Positions 1 through 8,227 of a stretch of DNA of 64,000 bases are shown piece after piece. The DNA lies in NCBI RefSeq assembly GCF_051251085.1, contig NZ_JBPCZH010000006.1, positions 62,001-126,000 on the forward strand, given 5' to 3'. How positions within the stretch are numbered: position 1 is the first letter of the stretch; every line of letters starts with the position of its first letter. The notes beneath the pieces are model-generated. The model was not told the origin of the DNA. It made no database searches and worked only from the letters and a program-made list of their open reading frames with translations. Source of the DNA: Cernens ardua. Lineage in GTDB: Bacteria > Pseudomonadota > Gammaproteobacteria > Pseudomonadales > Halomonadaceae. The translations under genes and the position numbers were made by a program.

Positions 1-1
1 C

Positions 2-805
2 TGGCATATGGGCGATGGTATATATCCTGCGGAAGATGAAGTCAATGCTCTGCGCCTTGGACTGGATCTGGGTCTAACGCTGATTGATACCGCTGAAATG
101 TATGGCAATGGCCGCTCTGAAGATATTGTGGGCAGGGCACTGAAAGGGCGCCGAAACGATGCCTATCTGGTCAGCAAGGTACTTCCCTCCAATGCGTCAT
201 TGAAAGATGTAAAACGTGCCTGTGAACGCAGCTTGTCATACCTGAATACCGATTATCTGGACATGTACCTGCTGCACTGGCGTGGAGGTACACCGCTGGA
301 AGAGACCATTCAAGGCTTCGAAGAGCTCAAGCAGGAAGGCAAGATCCGTGAGTGGGGAGTCTCCAACTTCGACTCGGATGACATCAATGATCTGATCACT
401 GCTGAAGGGGGCGATCACTGCAAAACCAATCAGGTGCTCTACAATCTGGGCTCACGCGGTATCGAGTTTGATTTACGTCCTCAATTACGCAAGCTAAACA
501 TTCCTGTCATGGCGTATTGCCCTGTCGCACAAGGAGGGAGCTACAGTCGGCACCTGCTTAACAACGAGACAGTACAGGATATCGCCAGTGAGCTGGGAAT
601 ATCATCGACTCAGCTGCTCCTCGCGTGGGCAATTCGACCTGTAGAGGGAAAACGGGATGTTGTTGCGATTCCCAAGGCGGTGAATCCTTCGCATATCAGG
701 GAAAATGCAAAAGCGCTGGAAGTTGACCTGACCTCAGAACAACTGCAGAGGCTGAACGAAGCCTTTCCTCCACCCAACCGTCGGGTCCCGCTCGATATCG
801 TATGA
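2..805 (+). CDS. Aldo/keto reductase, 5' truncated by window edge
   Basis: NADPH-dependent aldo/keto reductase that would reduce small aldehydes or ketones in the cytoplasm. The reading frame is open to the left edge and begins Trp-His-Met-Gly, the usual start of the family's first strand (GTWHMG), so the true start lies outside the window. Counting from the Met at position 8, the catalytic tetrad is visible as Asp27, Tyr32 (DTAEMYG), Lys57 (VSKV) and His90 (LLHW). The cofactor end (AIPKAVNPSHIREN) is also present. It resembles the YeaE/DkgA-type branch with about 275 residues. The substrate cannot be told from sequence. No obvious terminator with a T-run follows. Confidence 0.9.
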   Translation, partial: WHMGDGIYPAEDEVNALRLGLDLGLTLIDTAEMYGNGRSEDIVGRALKGRRNDAYLVSKVLPSNASLKDVKRACERSLSYLNTDYLDMYLLHWRGGTPLEETIQGFEELKQEGKIREWGVSNFDSDDINDLITAEGGDHCKTNQVLYNLGSRGIEFDLRPQLRKLNIPVMAYCPVAQGGSYSRHLLNNETVQDIASELGISSTQLLLAWAIRPVEGKRDVVAIPKAVNPSHIRENAKALEVDLTSEQLQRLNEAFPPPNRRVPLDIV

Positions 806-1067
806 TACCGAACACTATAGCGACTCCAACAGATTGCTCAGGAAAAGCGGTTGCCCCCTACTTGGCGGCAACCTCGGTCGTAGCAACGTCAACAGCAACG
901 GCTAAAAGCTAATTTTATAAGTAATGCCCAGTGGCAACGATATACGCCAAGGGCATTGCTTGTGCTGGAAACTTCATTATCAGGATAAGAAGAAGAAATG
1001 ACAGGCAGAAATTTCACACTAGCCAGGGTATCAGCAGCACCCCACCTTCCTACTGAACAAAGCTAAC

Positions 1068-1901
1068 TCAAGCACTCACAATTTCATCCAGTCGTGAACC
1101 ACTCACCGCATCTGCCCCTAATCGCCACGCCAACTCCAGCGCCTTTGGCCCTTCCAGTGCCTGCAACCAGACCTTCAGTTTTTCTCCATGGGCACTTTGG
1201 ATCCACTGATCCAACCGTGCCTGCAACAAACGATTGCGTAGCATCGCCTGAAGAAAATCCGGATCTGCCGCCACCCAGGATACTCCCATTTCTGCAAGCA
1301 AAGACCAATGAACGTGGTCCACCGGTAATCCTTCAACCAGCAACCGATACCCGCGCTGTTCAAAGCTCCGCACAGCGGCTCTGACGTGTTCATCCTCTAT
1401 AAGCGATTGCGCCTGCATTCTGAGAATGATTTGACTGGGCTTGATGCCCAATTGCGTCAATAATTGCTCAAATACCTGACCGTGGGAGGTTTCCACTGCG
1501 CGCACATGCCACCAATGCACATCCATGATGATGGGCGCCAGTTCCTCTACCGGTACTTCCGTATGCTGCGCCAGATAGTGAAGCGTATGTAAAATGCGCA
1601 GAAAACGGTCAAGGAAGATGACCTCTTCTGACGCCCATGCCGAGTAGTACAACGCCTTTCGTTTCAGGGATTTTCCCTGATTATCACGAATATCAAGGTG
1701 GGATTCGTAAGCCACCGGTGTCGTCAGTTCACTGTTATAAAGCGCACTTTGACGTGAATGAACCGTTAATCCATTGATTTCACCACTGACCTCCCCCTTG
1801 GCCGAATCATAAAGATATCGCGCCTGATGCCGTGATTCAGCAGAACGGTTGAAATCATCAAGATGTTCATTGAAATAATTAACGACAGCGGTAAGGGGCA
1901 T
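1068..1901 (-). CDS. Degenerate EAL-domain-like protein
   Basis: A 277-residue protein whose strand/helix pattern follows an EAL (cyclic-di-GMP phosphodiesterase) domain. The signature EAL is replaced by ESH (AYESHLDI, about residue 66). The usual LEITE segment reads ILRMQAQ, and the DDFG metal-binding pair reads VEGLPVDH. All key acidic residues for c-di-GMP hydrolysis therefore appear lost. If the fold call is right, the protein is a catalytically dead EAL that acts by binding ligand or protein, as known for YdiV-like proteins. It stands alone, with no GGDEF partner in view. The call rests on pattern similarity only and a different fold is possible. Confidence 0.5.
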   Translation of the reverse strand: MPLTAVVNYFNEHLDDFNRSAESRHQARYLYDSAKGEVSGEINGLTVHSRQSALYNSELTTPVAYESHLDIRDNQGKSLKRKALYYSAWASEEVIFLDRFLRILHTLHYLAQHTEVPVEELAPIIMDVHWWHVRAVETSHGQVFEQLLTQLGIKPSQIILRMQAQSLIEDEHVRAAVRSFEQRGYRLLVEGLPVDHVHWSLLAEMGVSWVAADPDFLQAMLRNRLLQARLDQWIQSAHGEKLKVWLQALEGPKALELAWRLGADAVSGSRLDEIVSA

Positions 1902-2074
1902 GGCAGCATCTCATTAGACGTAAAGTGCGGTTACTGTTCCATCTTTAATAATAGAACCATGTTCCTACAGCACAATGCTTAAGGGAAATATCTTACAGAT
2001 ATTCATTTATTCCCTTTAGGGCTAGCCTGGAGGTACATTGCCGGGATGCACCCTCCATACAATACCCATCACAC

Positions 2075-2101
2075 AAAAAAAAAGCCCCACGAAGGGGCTT
2101 T
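2075..2101 (-). terminator. Rho-independent terminator of lytic transglycosylase gene
   Basis: A perfect 8-bp stem (AAAGCCCC / GGGGCTTT) with a 5-nt loop, followed on the minus strand by a run of T. It lies about 115 bp past the stop of the transglycosylase gene. Confidence 0.85.
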
Positions 2102-2216
2102 GGAACATATTTGAGTACCGACGTGCCATGCGAAAACCAGAAAGGTTCATGATACCGCCATGGCCGCTATTCATGCGCGTCACTCATGTTTATACGGGCG
2201 ATATCGCAGCGTCGCC

Positions 2217-3578
2217 CTATTGGCTAGCTGCTTGCATGACACGCTCATACATGGCTTGTGTCACAAAACCATCGGCAGCAAGACCATGCGCCTGCTGGAA
2301 TTGTCGTAAGGCATTCTGTGTTGTGCGCCCAACGATGCCATCAGCGCCACCTGCATTAAAGCCCATTTGGTTGAGCGCACTCTGCATTTCTTTCTTCTGC
2401 GTACGGCTCACCAGATGCTCATAGCGCGGCCAACTTGCCTGCACCCCTGAGCCCCCGGCTACCTGCTGTGCCAACAGGCTGACGCCCAGCGCATAACTGG
2501 TCGAGTTGTTGTAACGGAGAATGGTTCGGAAGTTGTGCCCAATCAAAAAGGCCGGCCCATGGGCGCCTGCGGGAAGAAGAATGGACGCTTCATCCAACTG
2601 GGGCAAAGCACCACCATTCACTGAGCGTACGCCCATTTGTGCCCACTGTGCTACCGAGTGCTGCACGACACCATCCGCCTGCGCATAATTGAATGACGCC
2701 GGCAAGCGAACCTCTACCCCCCATGGCTGTCCACGCCGCCATCCATTGTGCTGAAGGAAATTTGCCGTTGAAGCCACCACATCAGGGATATCGCCCCAGA
2801 TATCACGGCGGCCATCCCCATCGGCATCCACCGCGTAGGCCAGGAAGCTCGAAGGCATGAATTGCGTATTACCCATGGCGCCGGCCCATGAACCACGCAT
2901 GCGTGAAGGTGCTATGTCCCCTTCCTGAATGATCTTGAGTGCATCCACCAGCTCGGATTTTGCCCAATTGGTTCGATGCCCTGTGTAAGCAAGCGTTGCA
3001 AGTGCATCCACGGTTGGATAATTGCCGAAGTTGGCACCATAATTACTCTCCATCCCCCAGATCGCCACGATGATAGACCCCGGCACACCATAACGAGCCT
3101 CAGACTGTGCAAGAACATCATGGTAACGTTCCATGAGTGTACGCCCGTGAGAAACACGCAGGGAAGAATCCGCAGTATCCAGATACTGCCATATGGGGCG
3201 AACAAACTCCGGTTGGGAAGAGGACAGGTGCGTAATGCTGGTTTGCAACTGTGCCGTACGGAAAGCATTGTCAAACGTGGTGGATGAAATCCCATGCGCC
3301 AGGGCATAAGCTCGGAAACCATTTATCCACTGTCTAAAGCCTGCCTGCGTATAATTCTGATCCGACTCATTGGATGCAGCATCACTCACGTTATTATTGG
3401 CAGAAGCACCGCTGGTGGTCTGCGTGGATAGCGCCCCTGTCATGCCACGAGCGCCACTGGTGGGAACAGTATTAGCCTGTGCACAACCGGCCAATGTCGC
3501 TAAAATTGAGCACCCTACCCCCAAACGGGTCAAGCGCTTGGAGAAACGTGCATTGGGAAATAACATCCCTGTCTTCAT
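2217..3578 (-). CDS. Lytic murein transglycosylase (MltB family) with C-terminal peptidoglycan-binding domain
   Basis: Lipoprotein that cleaves the glycan strands of peptidoglycan by a lytic (1,6-anhydro) mechanism, probably at the inner face of the outer membrane. The signal peptide ends in a lipobox LAGC with the acylated Cys at 32. A low-complexity linker to about residue 75 is followed by the SLT_2/MltB catalytic domain. The catalytic Glu177 lies in the motif IWGMESNYG, and the family motif GAMGNTQFMPSSF is present. Residues of about 390-450 form a PG_binding_1 repeat (DGIVGRTTQNALRQFQ). Length 453 is typical of the MltB-with-PGB subfamily. A start codon 18 codons further in would still leave a signal peptide. 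Confidence 0.92.
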   Translation of the reverse strand: MKTGMLFPNARFSKRLTRLGVGCSILATLAGCAQANTVPTSGARGMTGALSTQTTSGASANNNVSDAASNESDQNYTQAGFRQWINGFRAYALAHGISSTTFDNAFRTAQLQTSITHLSSSQPEFVRPIWQYLDTADSSLRVSHGRTLMERYHDVLAQSEARYGVPGSIIVAIWGMESNYGANFGNYPTVDALATLAYTGHRTNWAKSELVDALKIIQEGDIAPSRMRGSWAGAMGNTQFMPSSFLAYAVDADGDGRRDIWGDIPDVVASTANFLQHNGWRRGQPWGVEVRLPASFNYAQADGVVQHSVAQWAQMGVRSVNGGALPQLDEASILLPAGAHGPAFLIGHNFRTILRYNNSTSYALGVSLLAQQVAGGSGVQASWPRYEHLVSRTQKKEMQSALNQMGFNAGGADGIVGRTTQNALRQFQQAHGLAADGFVTQAMYERVMQAASQ

Positions 3579-3597
3579 GACTGTGTTCCTTCTATCA

Positions 3598-3638
3598 AAA
3601 GTCTATAAACACTCATATCTAAAGTCTATAAACACTCA
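3598..3638. repeat. 18-bp direct repeat upstream of transglycosylase gene
   Basis: AAAGTCTATAAACACTCA occurs at 3598-3615 and again at 3621-3638, a spacing of 23 bp (about two helical turns). It sits 20-60 bp upstream of the transglycosylase start, where a promoter or operator would be expected. A TATAGA-like -10 lies in each copy on the minus strand. Confidence 0.7.
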
Positions 3639-3981
3639 GCGCTTATAAACATCAACCGTTCATCAATGTGAATCACTATAAAGGGTATAAATTTTACAAG
3701 TGGATGCTCGCGCGAAATCACCACCTGAATCAGGTTGATCGGCCACACATCACATGTATCACATTGGACAAATTTTCGCGCAAATATGCTAAAAATTTTC
3801 TTCAGAATGAATACAGGCACTGAGTGATTGCATGTGATAAATAATTAAGTACTCCGATTCCTGTATACGTGAAGTACATCCTGTCGCCTTTCATGATGAA
3901 CCGCCAAGGCGGATTTGCCAAACCAGCCTTGTGCCACTCTTTCAGGATATCCAACCAGAGTTTCCGCCATGCACACAAATA
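3639..3981. other. Intergenic region without recognisable gene
   Basis: AT-rich stretch between cysE and the transglycosylase gene. A minus-strand frame of 64 codons exists at 3626-3820, but it shows no family features and lacks a convincing ribosome binding site. I see no gene here. A small CCGCC-AA-GGCGG hairpin lies near 3901-3912. Confidence 0.5.
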
Positions 3982-4009
3982 CGCCCGCCACTGGAATCAG
4001 TGATGGGCG
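3982..4009 (-). terminator. Probable terminator of cysE
   Basis: Stem CGCCC / GGGCG with an inner CACTG-GAAT-CAGTG dyad, 32 bp past the cysE stop. The following minus-strand sequence is only modestly T-rich. Confidence 0.5.
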
Positions 4010-4040
4010 CAAATAAGATGACCGATGTCTGAAGGCTCGG

Positions 4041-5060
4041 TTACGTCACACGATTCTGTTTGATCAGTTCACCATTCGCCATACTCGCCTGGGAAACGCT
4101 ACTATCGGCTGGTACGCTGCGCGTCAACCAGACATTTCCGCCAATAACGGTGCCTTTACCAATCGTGATGCGTCCAAGCAGTGTGGCGCCTGCATAGATC
4201 ACCACATCATCTTCAATAATGGGATGACGCTCATGCCCTTTTTCGAGATGCCCATCTTCATGGGCAGGGAAACGTTTGGCCCCAAGCGTTACCGCCTGAT
4301 AGATCCGCACGTTGTCACCAATAATCGCTGTTTCACCAATGACCACACCGGTGCCATGATCAATGAAGAAACTATTGCCAATGGTTGCCCCGGGGTGAAT
4401 ATCAATACCTGTCGTTGAATGTGCTTGCTCGGCAATGATACGTGCAAGCATCATCAGCCCCTGCTTATAGAAATAATGTGCCAAACGGTGGTGGATGATC
4501 GCTTCAACCCCCGGATAACATAGCAATACTTCATCGACGCTTCGTGCTGCAGGGTCGCCTCGATAGGCGGCGACAATATCGTCATCCAGCTTGGCACGAA
4601 TAGCAGGCAACTCCTTTACGAACCCTTGAAGGATCTGTTCTGCACATTCACGACGCTGATGAGGACACGGATCACGCTGGCCTCTTCTGGCGGCATAATC
4701 AAGTTCCAGACGCGCTTGTTCGAAGAGCGTATTCATGGCCATATCGAGCGTGTAGCCAACATAAAAGTCTTCACTTTCTTCGCGCAGGTCCGCTGGCCCC
4801 AGCCGCATGGGGAAAAGTGCCTGAATAACAGCCGTAATTGCAGTACGAATCACATCTGGTGAGGGGAGCTCACGACCTGCCATTTCATTGGCACGTTGCT
4901 GCTCACTTCGCCATTTGGAACGACGCTGCCTCAACTCAGCGACAGTATCCTCCAAATGCCAGTTAATATGGGGAGTTGACTCCTCCAGTGAAGAAGGTCG
5001 TGGTATCGACATATTGAAACGTCTCTTGAGAAATCCTTGTGGAATAATATCACCAAGCAT
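4041..5060 (-). CDS. cysE: Serine O-acetyltransferase (EpsC/CysE type)
   Basis: Transfers acetyl from acetyl-CoA to L-serine, giving O-acetylserine, the carbon acceptor for sulfide in cysteine synthesis. The 339-residue protein has a long helical N-terminal half. A left-handed beta-helix of hexapeptide repeats follows from about residue 205 (DIHPGATIGNSFFIDHG, VVIGETAIIGDNVRIYQ). The catalytic His of the HGTG motif is present. Length matches the EpsC-type enzymes (about 310) rather than E. coli CysE (273). The chosen ATG has GAGG 7 nt upstream, and a second ATG 16 codons in is also possible. The sulfonate-binding protein gene lies 72 bp upstream on the same strand, which links it to sulfur assimilation. 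Confidence 0.92.
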   Translation of the reverse strand: MLGDIIPQGFLKRRFNMSIPRPSSLEESTPHINWHLEDTVAELRQRRSKWRSEQQRANEMAGRELPSPDVIRTAITAVIQALFPMRLGPADLREESEDFYVGYTLDMAMNTLFEQARLELDYAARRGQRDPCPHQRRECAEQILQGFVKELPAIRAKLDDDIVAAYRGDPAARSVDEVLLCYPGVEAIIHHRLAHYFYKQGLMMLARIIAEQAHSTTGIDIHPGATIGNSFFIDHGTGVVIGETAIIGDNVRIYQAVTLGAKRFPAHEDGHLEKGHERHPIIEDDVVIYAGATLLGRITIGKGTVIGGNVWLTRSVPADSSVSQASMANGELIKQNRVT

Positions 5061-5154
5061 AGAGAATCCTCACGCTGATCTAAAGCTTATTGTTCAGGTT
5101 CACTCACTTCCACGACACTTCTTCATCATGTCAATCGCCTGTTACTACTTTGAC

Positions 5155-6132
5155 TCAGTTGTTTGGGTGCTCAGATTCAGGAAGCAGAAAAAGCTGATTG
5201 ACGTTCACGGGACGCGGAATGAGATGCTGCTTTGAAAAGGCATCTGCAACCGCCTGCTGACTTTCAATGATCTGCTTGTTCAGCGGAATAACGTCGTAAT
5301 CCACCTTTTTCTGCCACTCATCGATGACCTCTACTGGAAGACCAAGCTGGTGTATCAGTATCTTGTTCACCTGCTGACGGTGCTGGTTCGCCCACTCTGA
5401 GGTCGAGTTTATCTGCCGCATAAGGGCAGCCAACACCTTGGGATGTTGTTTCACAAGATTGCCAGAAGCCTCATAAAAACTGTAAACCGGCTTCAATCCC
5501 TTATAATCCGCCAATACTCTCGCGTGTAAATCATGCTCAGCCGAAGACAGATAAGGCTCCCAGATGACCCATGCATCTACATTGTCATTGGTAAACGCAG
5601 CGCGGGCGTCGGCGGGTGCCAGATAGGCGGGTGTAATATCACTGAACGATAGTCCGGCTTTTTGCAATAGCGCAAGCAGCTGGAAATTTGAACTGGAGCC
5701 TTTCTGCAGGGCAATCCGCTTACCTTTCAACTGGCTCACCGAAGTGATGGAGGAACCTTGCGGCACGATAATGGCTTCACCATTAACCGGTACTTTGACA
5801 GCGCCCACATAGTAGAAGTTGATCCCGGCCGCCTGGGCAAAAATGGGCGGTGGTGCCCCAGTCGCTCCAAAATCAATGCTGCCTGCATTCAGAGCTTCCA
5901 GCAGTTGAGGGCCTGCAGGAAATTGATTCCATGTGACATGAATTCCCTGCGAAGCGAGTTCCTTTTGCAGCGTTCCCTGTTCACGAATAACCGAGAGAAC
6001 ACCACTCCCCTTCTGATATCCGATATTCAGCGTTTCGTCAGCATGTACGTAACTACCGCATAACAGTGTTGTTAACGTCGCAATACCTGTTAAAGCCAGT
6101 ATTTTTGAACGAAACGAATGTAATGAAACCAT
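5155..6132 (-). CDS. ssuA: Aliphatic sulfonate ABC transporter, periplasmic binding protein (SsuA-like)
   Basis: Periplasmic receptor for sulfonates of the SsuA/TauA/nitrate-binding (NMT1-like) family. It has a signal peptide ending near SYVHA-DE. The mature protein begins TLNIGYQKG and carries the family features GSIDFGATGAPPPIFAQAAG, SQLKGKRIALQKGSSSNF and DAWVIWEPY. I chose the ATG at 6132, which leaves a normal signal peptide; a GTG 7 codons upstream is possible. No SsuB ATPase or SsuC permease lies in the window, so it must work with a transporter encoded elsewhere or be an orphan receptor. A shared regulatory element lies 187 bp upstream. Confidence 0.88.
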   Translation of the reverse strand: MVSLHSFRSKILALTGIATLTTLLCGSYVHADETLNIGYQKGSGVLSVIREQGTLQKELASQGIHVTWNQFPAGPQLLEALNAGSIDFGATGAPPPIFAQAAGINFYYVGAVKVPVNGEAIIVPQGSSITSVSQLKGKRIALQKGSSSNFQLLALLQKAGLSFSDITPAYLAPADARAAFTNDNVDAWVIWEPYLSSAEHDLHARVLADYKGLKPVYSFYEASGNLVKQHPKVLAALMRQINSTSEWANQHRQQVNKILIHQLGLPVEVIDEWQKKVDYDVIPLNKQIIESQQAVADAFSKQHLIPRPVNVNQLFLLPESEHPNN

Positions 6133-6318
6133 TGGCAAAGTACTCCATGTCACCTCATTTCTCTCTGATATAGTTTATCCAGAGGAAATGGACGCTCTTA
6201 TGTAGGGATAAAGTGTATGACTTGGCAAACGCCTCTCGAAGTGGGGTTGGTCACACTCAATGTTTCATGTAAACCAACCCTGCTTTGCACCACATGGCGT
6301 TTTGCCTGTTTCCACTTA

Positions 6319-6340
6319 CAACTTGCATGCCAACGGTAAC
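6319..6340 (-). promoter_or_regulatory. Shared sulfur-block element, copy 1 (upstream of ssuA)
   Basis: Matches the element CAAY-N3-YRTGSCA-N4-TWAC on the plus strand. It reads toward ssuA in the same orientation as the copies before the ntaA-like operon, metNI and the third monooxygenase operon. The match to copy 2 extends to 30 of 37 positions, through a TTTTGAT-TATA tail. Confidence 0.55.
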
Positions 6341-6413
6341 TTTTTGATATATAGGGATAAAATAGCCGATTGTTTTTCCCACTAGCAGAAAATCCAACAG
6401 GAAAGTGTTCGAT

Positions 6414-6851
6414 ATGTTGAATGTCTTACAGAGGAAATACCCCGGTGCCCACGTCTGGGCCTTTGGTGATTCACCCGACATGGCAAACGCATTGGCCGAG
6501 CTTGTGGCAAAAGGTATAAAAACCGCAACAAGTTGTGCCTATAGTGAATATGTACAGGAGGGCCGCCCTTTTTCGGTTGGGGACTATCACATCATCCTGG
6601 ATGGCAATGACATACCTGTCTGTGTCATTAGAGTGATTCGACACACACTATTTACTTTTGACAGTGTAGGAGAGGATTTCGCTTATAAAGAGGGAGAAGG
6701 CGATCGTTCACTCGCCTATTGGCGAGAAGAGCATCAACGCTTCTTTGAGGGAATGAAGGTAATTAATGGCGCAGGCGAATCGGTGAGTGCATTCAGCCCA
6801 ACCATGGAAATACTCGGTGAAGAGTTTGTAGTGATCGAGCAGTTAAGCTGA
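6414..6851 (+). CDS. ASCH-domain protein (YhfF-like)
   Basis: A 145-residue single-domain protein of the ASCH superfamily, a PUA-like beta-barrel expected to bind RNA or nucleosides. Typical features are the N-terminal AFGDSPDMANALAELV, the KTATSCAY strand after the first helix, and GDYHIILDGNDIPVCVIRV followed by the acidic segment EGEGDRSLAYWREEH. The ATG at 6414 is preferred over the GTG at 6405 because AGGAAAG lies 8 nt before it. It is divergent from ssuA. Some ASCH proteins hydrolyse N4-acetylcytidine; whether this one does is not known. Confidence 0.85.
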   Translation: MLNVLQRKYPGAHVWAFGDSPDMANALAELVAKGIKTATSCAYSEYVQEGRPFSVGDYHIILDGNDIPVCVIRVIRHTLFTFDSVGEDFAYKEGEGDRSLAYWREEHQRFFEGMKVINGAGESVSAFSPTMEILGEEFVVIEQLS

Positions 6852-6974
6852 CACTCATTACGATGAACGTATCCCAACGTTAAAAACAAAGACACTCATA
6901 AAAGAAACATTTCATTGAAGAGCCAATGCTTCAGTTATTAGCCGGATGAGATACGCCCAACCTACTTGCCAAGG

Positions 6975-7118
6975 CTAACGCCGAGGGCGGGTTCTCCCCT
7001 GCACCGCTTTAAAGCGTGGATTGCTTTTGCAAATGACATAGAGCCGACCACGACGCTTAACTACCTGGCAATCGGGGTGGCGCTTTTTTGCAGATTTGAG
7101 AGAAGACAGTTTTTGCAT
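6975..7118 (-). CDS. rpmJ2: 50S ribosomal protein L36, zinc-independent (C-) paralogue
   Basis: A 47-residue L36 of the YkgO/RpmJ2 type, starting MQKLSSLKSAKKRHPDC and carrying the core RRGRLYVICKSNPRFK. The zinc-binding L36 has a CxxC pair, a third Cys and a His. Here only C17 and C30 remain: the first Cys and the final His position (NPRFK) are changed, so no zinc site can form. Such paralogues replace the zinc form in ribosomes under zinc starvation. The start at 7118 aligns with known RpmJ2 proteins; an upstream in-frame codon would add 13 unrelated residues. A Zur-like box lies 49 bp upstream. The usual partner rpmE2 is not adjacent. Confidence 0.92.
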   Translation of the reverse strand: MQKLSSLKSAKKRHPDCQVVKRRGRLYVICKSNPRFKAVQGRTRPRR

Positions 7119-7166
7119 GATGAAATTCCGACGATTCACAGAGAGGATTAGTTCCATAATTAATAT

Positions 7167-7179
7167 GTTATAACATAAC
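7167..7179 (-). promoter_or_regulatory. Zur-like operator upstream of rpmJ2
   Basis: GTTATAACATAAC matches the gammaproteobacterial Zur core GTTATA-N-TATAAC at all but one specified position. It contains the perfect dyad ATGTTATAACAT (shifted by one base). Its centre is about 55 bp before the rpmJ2 start, the place expected for zinc-dependent repression. Confidence 0.75.
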
Positions 7180-7246
7180 CAATAAGAATACCAACCCGAA
7201 ACTTGATTCTCCGGCCAATAGCCCCTCCCTACCCTCTCACGGAGAC

Positions 7247-7300
7247 GCCTTTGAAAGCCAAATTATTATATCCTGGATTCACCGTTTGGCCTTCAAAGGC
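7247..7300. repeat. Long imperfect inverted repeat downstream of metQ-type gene
   Basis: Arms GCCTTTGAA-AG-CCAAA (7247-7262) and TTTGG-CC-TTCAAAGGC (7285-7300) pair over 14 bp with a small internal loop and a 22-nt apical loop. It lies 80 bp past the stop of the metQ-like gene. There is no T-run, so it may be an mRNA 3' stabiliser or a Rho-assisted terminator. Confidence 0.6.
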
Positions 7301-7379
7301 ATATCTTCCTTCACTTTACCTTCTTTTCAGATACCCGCGATTCAGGTAACCGCAATCCACTAAAAGTACCCGTCCAAGT

Positions 7380-8201
7380 CTATTGGGTTACGTGCACGGG
7401 AATCACCGCGCCCTTGTAGGTTTGCTGGATATAACGTGCAACTGCCGGGGAAGATAGCTCTTCAGCAAGGCGTTTGATACGCGGATCATTCACTTCATTG
7501 GCTCTTACCACCAGCACATTGGCATAGGGGTTATCTTTTGCCTTCTCAAGGAGGAGTGAATCCCTGGCGGGATTCAGGCCAGCCTCCAGCGCAAAGTTGC
7601 CATTGATAATAGCCGCGCCAAAGTCGGGTAATGCTCTCGCCAACAAGGCAGCATCGGTGGGCACGATCTTGTAGTGATGAGGGTTACTGACAATGTCATT
7701 CTGTGTAATAGACAAATAGTTAACGCCTTTCTTGAGCTGCAGCAGCCCATTGGCTTGAAGCAAAAGCAAAGCACGTGCCAGGTTAGTCGTATTGTTGGGA
7801 ACGCCTATTGTAGCGCCATCCGGAATTGTTTTTACCGAATGATAGCGGGAAGAATACAACCCCAATGGTTCAAGATGAACGGTAGCCACGACTTTCAACG
7901 GGGTAGATAGATGCTTTTGGTCTTCCTTCAGAAACGGTACATGTTCGAAATAGTTGGCATCTATATCACCCGAAGCAAGCGGTTGATTAGGGTCCATCTG
8001 CCCCGTTATCTCAATGATATCCATACGGGGGGCATCCTTGAAATGATGCTCCACAAAACGAAGAATATCGGCATGCGGATTGGGGGATGCCATTATTTTC
8101 AGCGTTGCTTCATGTGCTTCCGTGGCTTTCAGATAGAGTCCCAAACCAGCCAACACCAGCACCGCTACCCCTGCGACCTTCGCTTTATTCTTGAACATCA
8201 T
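7380..8201 (-). CDS. MetQ/NlpA-family substrate-binding protein
   Basis: A 273-residue receptor of the NlpA (lipoprotein 9) family, which binds methionine or related sulfur compounds for MetNI-type importers. Family features are GDIDANYFEHVPFL, VPNNTTNLARALLLLQANGL and AAIINGNFALEAGL. The N-terminus is a single hydrophobic segment ending near ATEAHEATLK and has no lipobox cysteine. It is therefore a secreted or signal-anchored protein rather than a lipoprotein, unlike the second copy at 21.2-22.2 kb. It is the last gene of an operon with the NtaA-like monooxygenase and the 2-oxoglutarate oxygenase, only 26 bp after the latter. That suggests it delivers the substrate those enzymes desulfurise. 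Confidence 0.88.
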   Translation of the reverse strand: MMFKNKAKVAGVAVLVLAGLGLYLKATEAHEATLKIMASPNPHADILRFVEHHFKDAPRMDIIEITGQMDPNQPLASGDIDANYFEHVPFLKEDQKHLSTPLKVVATVHLEPLGLYSSRYHSVKTIPDGATIGVPNNTTNLARALLLLQANGLLQLKKGVNYLSITQNDIVSNPHHYKIVPTDAALLARALPDFGAAIINGNFALEAGLNPARDSLLLEKAKDNPYANVLVVRANEVNDPRIKRLAEELSSPAVARYIQQTYKGAVIPVHVTQ

Positions 8202-8227
8202 GCGACCCCCTACGTTATTTTCGAGGC

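Noticed and set aside
3626..3820. 64-codon minus-strand frame between cysE and the transglycosylase
   Set aside because: Overlaps the promoter region and shows no protein features.
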